In this document: in pieces, positions 24,631 to 34,949 of the stretch
How the letters are laid out: each line of letters begins with the position of its first letter
Position numbering within the stretch: the stretch's first letter is position 1
NCBI GenBank assembly: GCA_021018815.1
Contig: JAITYX010000058.1
Location: 2,745,001 to 2,809,000, forward strand
Reading direction: 5' to 3'
Length of the DNA: 64,000 nt
Origin: Talinum fruticosum
Lineage: Eukaryota; Streptophyta; Magnoliopsida; Caryophyllales; Talinaceae
Notes under the pieces: model-generated
The model's input: the letters and a program-made list of their open reading frames with translations, nothing else
The model's database searches: none
What the model was told of the DNA's origin: nothing
Program-made: the position numbers and the translations under genes

Positions 24631-27331
24631 TGTAACGCCCCCGATTACCATTACTTAATAATTCCCTAATTCGAGGATATTAGGTAAGGTTGCAGCGGAA
24701 GTTAACGATTGAAGGCGTCACCGCCGCCCTAATAATACGACAAGGCTAAAAATAAAATACCATAGCACCCTATGTTTATCGGTTATGCGTAAGTCTTTGA
24801 AAATACTAAATGTTATGTTGCACGGGCCAAGCCCGGCAATATAAATAAAACCAATCCCACAGTAGAGTCCTGCTAAACCTTTATACGTTAAGCAAGCCAA
24901 TACAACAGTCTATGGTAGGAAATACGCAATATTTAATTACATTCCAAAGTCAAACCCGGAATCTATCGAGGATGAGAATCACTGTGAGCATCTAATCCCA
25001 TCATAGCACAATGATAACGACATACCCGACCAGGTCTTGCTCCCATCAGGCTTCTTAGGCAAAGGACTGTTCACGTATGCTTTTCCTAAAACAAAAACAT
25101 TAAAATAATTGGAAGAATGAGTCGAAACTCAGTACGAACATTCCTGCACGATTAAATAATTTTGAAACACATTGATTGAGCGCGCGTATTTCAATTCATT
25201 TTAGTTTGAAATCGGGGGAGAGAATATAACTAAAACTTGCTTGCCGGTTATTATCCGAAAGTGGAACCCCTTGGTAATTGATACGATCTTTGAACAGGTG
25301 CCACCCCGGGCCGACCGATAACCCGAGTTGACGCCGCGCGCGAGTATAATTGGTGGGCCTAAGCCCCGATAATTGATAATTGGGTGGGGACCACTTAATT
25401 AGGTGGCAAAACTTGCCTTGTAAATGATTCATTGTTATTTGTATATATGAGAAATGTTGAGATTTGATGAAACATGTGAGTTTTCGAAAGGTACGGGCAA
25501 TGAACGTACTCGAGCCGAGGATGTTTGCTTTCTCCCCTTTTTATGAAAATTTAAGTTACTAGCTTTCCGGCAACCAAAGTGGCCTCGGTTCTGTTTCAAA
25601 TAGATTTCCCTTGTTAATAATGTTTTTCTTGAGTTTTAACACTCGAATTCGTATAATCGTTGGTAATTTGATTTATTTTCTTTATTTGTTAAGTAATCGA
25701 TTAAACTAAGATTTTTCTTACTCAACTCCCTTGTGCTAATTCTGTTTAGATCTTAATTGAGCATGTACTCGTTAAAGTAGTCGACTAGATCCAGCAATGA
25801 TATTCCCACGATGTAATGCGTTACGGACTCAAATCAAGAGAATGAAAACCCACATATACATGTATATATGTACTTATGCATGTGTTCAAGTACCTAAACA
25901 CTTCGTAGTTAATATTGTTATTATTATCATTGTCATTGTTATTGTTATTATTAGATGCAACTAATTTGATTAATTTGCTAAGCCCAACTTATCTTTCGAT
26001 CCTTATTCCTAACGTAATTTCTTTATTTCTCGCTTCATCGAGTTCTAACCCACAACTAAGTGATTACTCAATCTACCAATACCTTTCCACAGGGAGGCTT
26101 TACAATTAACCAAATTGCTCAAAATTCATACATATACCAACTTAAGGTCATGGGCCTTACTTTCACCACAAAATTCACATTCGCAATCACAATTAAGCAT
26201 GCTTAATATTTGAACTATTTTCTCAACCTCTCGCAATTACACATTAGCCAGTTCAACTTATGCATATACTCGCCCTACGTTTGCTCAATATAGTCATTCC
26301 CCAAAATCTCAAAATCCATCCAGGTACTCAATTACATAACCAAACATCCCTAATTTCGTTCTCTACATTATAATTCCCTAAAAGAAATTACCTCTATACA
26401 CAATCAATCCATCCACCGCCATACCTCGAGTCATTCATACCAGTTTGAATATTCTCAAATCAATTTTCAAATTCACTTCACAAATATATCTCTAGATTAT
26501 ATACTTCAATTTACCATTACAATTGCTTAAACAAATAAGGAATTTGATAACTTAGGGTTTAACGTTTACCTTCAAATTCGGAGAGGAGAAGTTGAGGAGG
26601 ACGAGCGAGAGGGTGGCGGTGGACGGCGCTGCAACAGCAACCACCAGCGAGGCGGCGACAAGCTCCGGTGGCGCTGCGGCTGGGGTTGGCTGCCACGCGA
26701 GCCGCGGCGGAGGAGTTCCGCAGCGCCTAGCGAGAGGAAGGGAGAGGCAGCGAGAGCGCGAGAGAGGGAGGAAGCGAGACGAGGGAGAGACGAGGGACGG
26801 CCGGCGCCGGTCTCCCTCCGGCGTCGCCGGCGCCGGTGGCCGGAGAAGGCGTCAACAGGGAAGAAGAAGCAGGGGATGGCGAGAGGCAAGGGAACGGGAG
26901 GAGTAGAGGAGGGAAGCAAGTGAGGAGGTTGAATTGAAATTGCCCGATTATTTTGGTTTAACCGCCTCTCTCTTTTTTTCATAAATTCCGGATAGTTCCT
27001 TTTACGGATTTTTCCTTAGAAAAATCCGATTTGGTTATTTTATTTTATTATTTTGATTTTATTTTAATTTATTTATTTATTTACTTGTTTTGTTTTCTTT
27101 TATTGTTACTTTTAATTTTATTTTAATAATGATGTTCACAAATTATAATCTTATTATGAGATTTTTATTGGGGCCACTTCGTCGCCTTAGCCGCATAACA
27201 CATGTATAAGGATAATGTAAATACAAAATATCGAATTGAAGTGCACGCGCTCAATTATTTAAATATTGTAATTAACAAAATAAATAATGTGATTTAAAAT
27301 AAATAATGTGATTTATGGTCGGGTTATTACA
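24631..27331 (-). mobile_element. Ty3/gypsy-type solo LTR, copy 1 (2701 bp) with TTATT duplication
   Basis: The element has TG...CA ends (TGTAACGCCCCCG at left, GGGTTATTACA at right) and is flanked by TTATT at 24626-24630 and 27332-27336, a perfect 5-bp target duplication. No polypurine tract, primer site or coding domain lies inside, so it is a single LTR left after LTR-LTR recombination. It is the reverse complement of the copy at 45486-48242. The GGGGCGTTACA-type ends and length recall Tekay/Del chromovirus LTRs, but that assignment is from recollection. A GC-rich block (about 26580-26930) gives Arg/Pro-rich reading frames in all phases and is probably transcribed leader, not protein. It is inserted in D's integrase-RT linker. 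Confidence 0.85.
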
Positions 27332-27965
27332 TTATTGGACCTTGACCAACTGACCAACTGGCCACTCGGTTACAAGAACCAAATAGGTTTTCAAGAATCA
27401 AGAGGGTTTGGTAGTTAGACATAAGGCCAAACTAGTCGCCCAAGGGCACAATCAAGAATAGGGAGTTGATTATGGGGAAACCTTTTCACCGATTATTAGG
27501 ATTGATGCCATTAGAATTCCGCTTGCAATTGCATCTAACATGAACATAAAGATTTATCAAATGGATGTCAAGTATGCATTCATTAATGGTTACATTCAAG
27601 AAGAAGTTTATGTGGAGCAACCCCTGGATTGAAAAATCCTCATTTTCCAAACCATGTTTTCAAATTACAAAAAGCTATTTATAGTTTGAAACAAGCTCCT
27701 ATCAAGGGGTGTGATTTTCTTATCATTGAAAGCTATGTTGATAATACTATTTTCAATGCTAGTAATGAAATTCTCTATCAAGAATTTTCTAAGTTAATGA
27801 GGCAGCAATTTAAAATAAGCATGATGGGAAAACTAAATTTTCCTTGGACTATAAATCAAACAAGAGAAGGATGAAATTTATGTTCATTAATCCAAGTATG
27901 TCAAGCGGTTAATCAAGAAGAACAAGCTTCAAGATGCTAAGCCCAACAACAACTTCTATATTGAT
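27332..27965 (+). pseudogene. Copia RT fragment, element D
   Basis: RT resumes right after the solo LTR with GGACCTTGACC (WTLT). It keeps IKIYQMDVKYAFINGYIQEE near 27550 and later LQDAKP near 27930. The catalytic region is altered: YVDN replaces YVDD near 27736, after an internal deletion. At about 27960 the sequence jumps to the element's 3' untranslated tail, so the end of RT, all RNase H and the env-like ORF are deleted. Confidence 0.72.
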
Positions 27966-28195
27966 ATTGGTTTTTCTCCGATACTTCTTCATTTTATTAA
28001 CTTTGATAATTTTTCAAGTCGATTACTGAGGAAATAGTCCGCTCTAATACTTAGCTTCTATTATGATATGATTCTTTGTGATCACACACTTCCATAATAT
28101 GATATGTATTGAAAAAACTACTTTCACAATCTTGATACATCTAACTTTCCGAATCATTCTAAGTTTTGAATACATTTCATCAAAAGCTGGGATAT
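27966..28195 (+). other. 3' untranslated tail and polypurine tract, element D
   Basis: This aligns with the tail of F at about 59035-59288 (CTTAGCTT, TGATATGATTCTTT and ATTTCATCAAAAG segments). It ends with the tract AAAAGCTGGGATAT next to the LTR start, an altered polypurine tract. Confidence 0.6.
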
Positions 28196-29712
28196 TGAAG
28201 ACTCATGAATGAATTGACCCCTTATCTAATTTTTATTTGAAGTCATTCATCGAAAACATAGGAGCATCAACTAATGCTTTGGATTCTGGATATTAATAAC
28301 TAACATAGGACTTAAAGTCTCATTGCACATCTCTTAAAGTCTAACGACTTAGTTTTACTTAGAAAAGTAGTAGCCGACTTAGAACATGATCGAGCCACTC
28401 GGTTACGGAAACTGACCCACTTAGTATGGTTGGGATTAAAACTTTTCCCAAATAACTTTACAAGTTTAATTCATCTTTTTAACTGGCATACTTCATATTT
28501 AAAAGAGAATTACTTGTGTTAATTCGAAAATAGTAAGATTTATTAAGTCGAAATTAATCACGTAGGCAAACACTCGAAATATGTCTAATAAACTCTTTAA
28601 TCCTAATTCTATCTAATTTATTCTTTGAGTTTAGACATATATGGAATTTGAACATATGAAATATTGGACTTGAAAATTCTATTTTAATAGATTAAGGAAT
28701 TTTAGTCAATTAAATGATTTATTTAGACTAATCCGTATCTAAAATTAGACCAAAGTATTTTTATACTTTGAGTACCATTTGTAATTTGTTTTTGACGGTT
28801 CATTCAAGCTGAATAATCTCATCTTAAAGCAAAACAAAAAAAAATGGATTCATTATCATCCAAAGCTAGTTGACGAAATGTACCGTTTCTAAGCGGACTC
28901 AGAACACTATGTCGGGACAATTTGTTTCCATTTTCGGTAGCTTCTAATTTTTAAGTCTAACGGTTGTTTCTACCTTTTTTCTCAAATACAACAAGTTGTT
29001 AGGACTTCTTTTAGAGGCTTGAACCTATGTTTAGTGAATACATCTTCAACGGTCATTTTTCGAGGACTCAAACTATCGGTTGTAACGGATAGCTGACCTA
29101 CAAACTCTAGCCCACGACACAACGAATTTCTACATTGCTACTTATAAATAGAAGCCTTGATTCAAGACTTATGGGATTGCTAGAACTAAGAACTCAACTA
29201 TCATATTCTTTTTCTATCTCATAACTCTAGTTTATTCAATCTCAACTTTTTGAGTTGTAACATATTGTAAAGAAAATTGTTGTAACCTCTACTCTTTTCT
29301 CAAACACTTTTTAGTTTATCCCTTGACCGAGTTGTAAGGCTTAACTCAACTCAATAGCCCCAAACTGTAAAAGGTATTTCGGTTTGGAAGTACTAGGACA
29401 TATAAGGTAACTTCTTTTCTGTGAAAACATGTATTAGAAATGTTTAAGGGACTAATTCGGGTAGTCAATTCATTATATTTGTGGATTCAAATAGTGGATT
29501 TGACGTAGTGCTTATGCAATGACCATGGTTTTCTGCCCCATGAGGGCTTCCACGTAAAACTGTTTTGTCTATCTCTATCCGAGTCAATCTACATTTAGTT
29601 TTAGTTCATGAGTTTAATCTCTTCTTAAAGAACTTACAATTTCCACATTATTTCCTCATCTCCCAATTCACCTTCCTTCTAGAATGACATAGAATCTTTA
29701 ACGGAACCGTCA
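28196..29712 (+). mobile_element. 3' LTR of copia element D (1517 bp)
   Basis: It starts TGAAGACTCATG after the polypurine tract and ends GGAACCGTCA. TATAAATA is at 29143-29150. The sequence is of the C/D subfamily. On the right it abuts RNase H-region coding sequence of another copy (H) at AGTATGATTGG, so D was inserted into H; AGTAT (29713-29717) would be the right target duplication. Confidence 0.83.
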
Positions 29713-30350
29713 AGTATGATTGGATCACTATTATACTTAACATCTAGTAGGCCATATGTTATATATAGTACATGTCTTTCTACAAGATTTCAAGCTAATC
29801 CAAAAGAGTCTCATCTCACTACGGTGAAGACAAGTTTTAGATATCTTGCAAGAACTCAATCACTAGGTCTTTAGTATTCCAAAGACTCGAGTCGACCTTT
29901 AGTGCCTTCTCGGATGCTGACTATGTTGGATATAAGATTTATAAGAAGAGTACATTAGGAGCATGACAATTCCTTGGACAATTCCTGGCACTCGAAGAAG
30001 CGAAAATCATTCACTTTATCTATAGCGAGAGGATGGGTACATAAACAACACAAGCTTGTTGTGCTCGGTTATTGTGTATCAAGAAACCTCTGAAGGATTT
30101 ATGTTTAAGCTTCACGGTTATACCTATCGAGTATGATAACCAAAGTGCAATCAGCATAACCAAGAACCTAGTTTAGCACTCCAAAACTAAGCACGTTAGA
30201 GGTCGGGTATCATTTTCCGAGAGAGCACTCTAAAAAATGTGATGTTGAGTTAGAATTTATTCCTACTAAGCTTCAATTGTCTAATATTTTCATTAATCCT
30301 TTGGGTGAAGAATAATTTTTCTTTCTTAGAATTGGGCTTGGTATGTTAAA
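29713..30350 (+). pseudogene. Copia RT end and RNase H, element H
   Basis: The region starts in the MIGSLLYLTSSRP segment and runs through RNase H remnants (FSDADYVGYK near 29910; a degraded STAE-type region near 30010-30050) to the family pol ending FFFLRIGLGML near 30330. The catalytic SxAEAE motif is no longer readable in one frame. The 5' part of H is not in the window. Confidence 0.7.
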
Positions 30351-30758
30351 AAGCTAATTATATGATTATTGGAGTGATTTATTATGTGTTTATTGTGTTT
30401 GAGCATGTTTTCTTTGAGAGAAATCTAATTGACTGGAAGTTCAATTGAAAATTCATGAAACTGAGCCTTAGTCATTGGTTATCCGAGTTGTTTAAGAGCT
30501 CTCGGATGGCTAACCGAGTCAGAATTAGTTAAAATTAAATGGACATTCAAAGATATTAAGTCATCTCTAATTGATAAAGAATCTTGGATAAAGATTTTAC
30601 AAACGTTCTCTCTTTCTTTCGCACATGTTTTAATTGCAAAACTAGCCATTAGGAATCACTAACTCATTAACACACCATAATGTAGCCATTGGAAAACTAG
30701 CCATTGGACTCGCTTTGGAGATCGGTTATGGTATTTTAGCCGTTGAGAGCATTTCTTT

Positions 30759-30766
30759 TATAAATA
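30759..30766 (+). promoter_or_regulatory. Internal TATA box upstream of env-like ORF (element H)
   Basis: TATAAATA lies 262 bp before the env-like ATG at 31028. TAGCCGTTGAGA (reverse TCTCAACGGCTA) lies about 20 bp upstream, and two TAGCCATTGG copies near 30680-30705 look like CpG-decayed versions of the same motif. Confidence 0.5.
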
Positions 30767-31027
30767 CCTCTTATTTTCATTCATTCCACACTTTGCTCTC
30801 TCACTCTCAAATGCTATCACCAACTCATACTTTACTAGAAGCTCACTCGGAACTCGGTTCTCTCTCACTCAAACTTCTATTGTTCATTCGTTTAGACTCA
30901 AGTTAGTGTTCATTCCTTCATACTTAGGTTTTCACTCTCTCTCTTTATCAATCTTTATTTCATTTTCTTCAACCTCTATTTCTACTTGTTTCACTTTCTT
31001 TCTTCATTCTTTCTCAATGTCACAAAA

Positions 31028-32250
31028 ATGACAAAAAGATCTAAAGGTAGAGGCGGGTTCGTCAACAAAGAAAAAGCCAAGAACCTCTTCTAGGCTACTC
31101 ACTTTTGTTTTTAAGTATGAGGCTCCTCGAAAGAGACTTCAGAAACCAAAGCTGGTTCTTCCCTCGTATTGGAAGAATCAAAATCTCCTTCCATTACCCA
31201 ACACTAATGTCCGGACGATAAATTCTTCTTAACCAAAAAAATTTCTTAGGTTAACAAACTCTCGAAAACCAAATTTCTTGATCTTCCTTGTTTCGGTGAC
31301 TACGTCTAACCAGATCTAGTCATTAAATTCTATCAAAAGCTTTCCTCCTCATACTCAATTCCGATCTCCTCTATTTAGGGCAAAAACATTGTCATCAATC
31401 TTGCTCTTCTTCACGGACTTTTCAACGTCGAACGTCTATTCATTAATTGCAACACCTAAATATTCTCCGATGTTGTTGATGATTTCTATTCCAAGTATGC
31501 CAGATTGAAACCCAAAGTTCAAAAGCAATTTTCTATCATTCAACTAAAGTCCGAGCGTAGACTTCTCTATTTCTTCCTAATGAGAACGATGTTTTTCTTC
31601 TATCCCTCCAAAGAGAACCTAAACAACAAAGTACTCAAAGTTGTCTATGACATCGGGAAAGGCTATGATGTTGATGCTTTCCCATTCATTATTGAATAAA
31701 TCGATTTTGTCCCTCCGGACATGAAGGATCTCCCTCTTTCCTTTGAAGCACTACTCTCTCGAGTCTTTGTTCACTTCCAACTTGAGCTACCTTAGCTCAA
31801 ATTCTTTGCTCCTTCCGTTTCTATCGAGAGAAGAGGAGTTGATGGGTCTAGGCTACCGGAAATCTCACCTGGAATTTTGACTCATTCATCTAAAATTGTT
31901 CATACACCCTATCTCTATTTCTTTCCTCTTCTTTTAACCCTTGGACCATCTCAACCGGGGCCTTACGCTCCGAATTTTGAGCGATTAGCCTTTCACTTAT
32001 CTTCCCTGGCTAAATATTTCAAAGAAACTCTAGATGGCTTCAAAGAATTCATTCCACTCCCGATCCGGATGCAAGCCACCGAGCCAACGTAAGAAGCATA
32101 GGAAGAACAAGAATCTAAGGAAGAATCCTCCTCCTCCTCCTCCTCGAAGAGAAGTAGAAGATTCGGCCGATCAATCTTCGAAAAGGTCAAAATTCTTGAG
32201 AAGCAACCTCCGCCACCATTTCCACAACTTATTTAGCCTTGTTCAAGGTG
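31028..32250 (+). pseudogene. Env-like ORF, element H (most continuous central region)
   Basis: ATG 31028 gives MTKRSKGRGG and a stop after about 21 codons. One frame then carries the conserved core: VINLALLHGLFNVERLF near 31390, a KPKVQKQF segment, FFYPSKENLNNKVLKV and GKGYDVDAFPFIIE to about 31699. Later come LAFHLSSLAKYFKETLDGF and a Glu/Ser-rich tract (EEQESKEESSSSSSS) with KRSRR near 32150. It ends at about 32250, where unrelated sequence starts. Basic N-terminus and acidic/Ser-rich then basic C-terminal part recur in E. I see no signal peptide or membrane helix. Confidence 0.6.
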
Positions 32251-34800
32251 TGTAGGAACCACGTCGGGTCCGTAGTCCCCATTTGGGAACCGGACTTCTT
32301 AGGACCGAACTTCCTCACGAATTTTCGGGGTTTCTCTTTTTGAAAATGAAGATGATCTTTTAAAGTGATAATTTTTGAAATGGGGATGTAACTCTTATTA
32401 TGATTTCGGGTTTTTTTATTATCCGATTTAAAATAAATTAAGCAAAAACAATTGACAATTTTATTAATCATTTTATTTTAGGAATTATTTTTAAAAACCT
32501 TTAGATATTATTTCACAACTAAAAATAAAATAAGTTAGAATTAATTTAATTATGCCGTACGGATTTTGGACCAAACCGGTGCAAAAACATCGGCGTGAAC
32601 CGAAGCCCTAGCCATTTACCATCTAGCGCCGGTGAGAGTCGCCACGAGTATGGTTCACGGTGTCGGCCATGGGCTGTAATCGAGGCTGTCGGTCTCGGTC
32701 CATGGCCAGCTGTTAGAAAATAAAAATTCTTTTTATTAATCTTCGATTTGAAATGCTGATTATGAGAAATAAAATAGGAAAATAGAGTCTTTAGTCGGTT
32801 TTAGGAATAAAAACTAACAAAAATAAAATAAAGAAATACTCTTCCAATCTTAGTATGGGAAAACTATGCTTGAAATAGGTTTAAAATCGACTAAATCTGT
32901 CTAGAACTAAAAATCCAGATTCGGGGCGAAGGTACGATACGTAGGGATAAACCATTCCGTTCTTCCCGTCAACAATCGACCTTTACTAATTTGAGGAGTG
33001 AGTTTAGGTAATGTATTAAAGAAAGGCATACAACATTATGTAAAAACTTTAACACAATCAAGGCATGCTAACAAAGCGATAAAGACATATATGAAAGCGA
33101 TAAATGAAAGTAGTAAACAAAACGAAAAGAAACTAAAAGATTACATCGGGTAAGGAAGAATTTAAAGCGATTACATTCATCTCCACAATTCCTGAAAGCA
33201 ATAAAAAATAAAATTAAATAAACCGTAGTTGAAGGCAGATTTGGCGCCCTCGGGTTATCCCACCTGTTGATCCGGATCTTGAATCGGATCCGAAAGTATG
33301 ACGGTTATGACTAAAGGAGGCTTTTTATGAACTTTTATAAGGGTAGGTTGATATTGACGAATGATCAAATATTAGGGATTTAGTATGGGGAGTATAATGA
33401 GAATAGGCTGCAAAGGAACCATGACATCGGAATCCAAGAAGGTGCATTTAGTAGCTCTTAATTTAGTTTCAAGCAACATAATGCATAGGAAGAAGCCGTA
33501 TTCCAAATGAGAGCCTAAGCTCCTCATTTATAGGGGAGAATTAGGTCACAAAATGACCCACGTTTTAGCTCAAGTTGTCATTCAAAATGGGAAAAAACCG
33601 GCCAGCAGAGTCACAAAACATCGAACCAAATCAAGCTTGGACCAGATCCCGGAATAGTGTCATGATGCGTGGCACCGACCATAAAAGACGTCTTAGGGAC
33701 TCTACTTCCTTCAGTGTTGCAGCTAAAGTCTAAAGTAAAATGTAGTGTTATGGGGCAAAATCCCTTGAGTTTAAGTATCTTGGTTGGACGCTTGGAGCAA
33801 ATGAAACGCGGGTCCGACTAATGCGACGTCATACGGACAAGTTTAGCTACGGACGTTCAAGATTAAACGCGGCATGTTGAGTGTAGATGTGCTCTGTTTG
33901 TGGTGCCGGCCAAGAGTTGACTCTGGAGGGTTGACTCGAGCTTGGACAGTCCAACGAAATGGATTTTGGACCGACCCAAGGCAAAAGGTTGAATTTTTAT
34001 GCTAAAGAGTTTTTGTGGTTTTTGGCTTCGTAATGCTAATTAGACACCGACCTTGATCCAAATCCACAAATGAGACTGAGATTTTAGCACCGGGCCGACA
34101 AAATAAAATACATAAATATAAGAGATAAGAATGACACATTTTAGTTGTCTATAGTTAGCCCCCACTTTGACCGACTCTAAGAGACGAAGGGTCAAAGTAC
34201 TCACTAAAGGGTACTTATCTCACTTTCGGGTGTTGTTTCGAATGCTTGATCGACTTGTATTTTCTTGAATTTATTGCTATTGAACCTGAACTCCGAGTAA
34301 GAGACGCGGCTTGGACTTGATTGCGAGGCACGTATTCTGAAGTCCGATAAGAGAGTCTTCAACTTGGCTTTATAAGAGTCCCAAAGCTCGACGAATTTTT
34401 CTACTGAAACTTTGATCGGTTCTTGATCCGAAGCTTTGCCTAATAAGCTATTGTATTAACATACTTGTTAGTGGATAATCATATTTACAAAATTTCGAGT
34501 ATGTTACCCGAATAATTTAGTCAAAAACAAACTAAAAATCTGATTTGAAAAAGCTAACGTGGTGGGTCCAAATATCAACTTACATGCAAATGGTGCCAAT
34601 AACCCACTTGCCATGCCCGATTAGACTAGCAAGCCTAGCCACTAGTTATGCCTGCAAAGCTGCTGCCGATGGGACACCGGTCGGGCCTTGTGGCTCGCGT
34701 CGACGGACCTTTTGGTAGGTCCTGTCCCGACGTGCTCTCGAATTCCTTTCTTGGTCTCCTATTTCTTTTTGCATTTTGTCTTGTGTACTTGTCATGCTAT
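32251..34800. repeat. Unclassified repeat-like sequence without coding content
   Basis: After the junction near 32250 (TGTAGGAACCACGTCGGG) the sequence changes character. No ORF over 82 codons and no recognisable copia or gypsy domain appears. GC-rich patches (32560-32720, 33240-33310) alternate with A/T-rich tracts. It could be the 5' non-coding part of whatever element carried the downstream PMD gene, or an LTR of an unrecognised family. A TGGCGCC stretch at 33241-33247 recalls gypsy primer sites but has no supporting context. Confidence 0.3.
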
Positions 34801-34813
34801 CGACGAATTTGCC

Positions 34814-34820
34814 TATAAAG
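34814..34820 (+). promoter_or_regulatory. Candidate TATA box for the PMD gene
   Basis: CTATAAAGAGAGG lies before a pyrimidine-rich stretch and about 130 bp ahead of the first PMD-like coding sequence. Spacing suits a plant core promoter; activity is inference. Confidence 0.35.
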
Positions 34821-34949
34821 AGAGGGGTTAGTGTGTTCATTTTTTACAGTTCACTTACTCCCGTGTATACTTTTTGCTTACTCTAACTTTTCTCCTTCTT
34901 GTCTTGAGAAAACTACTTAGTTTTCAAAACACAAACTCCTCCAAATATG

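Noticed and set aside
26572..26982. 136-codon minus and 104-codon plus ORFs
   Set aside because: Arg/Pro/Ser-rich and Glu/Arg/Gly-rich translations of a GC-rich leader-like block, not protein-like.
24631..27331. Reading the TGTAAC...GTTACA-type ends as terminal inverted repeats of a DNA transposon
   Set aside because: The inverted match is only a few bases, the target duplication is 5 bp with TG/CA ends, and two copies of LTR-like length exist; a solo LTR explains it better.
33241..33260. TGGCGCC as a gypsy primer binding site
   Set aside because: The continuation does not match a known tRNA 3' end that I can recall, and no LTR end lies next to it.
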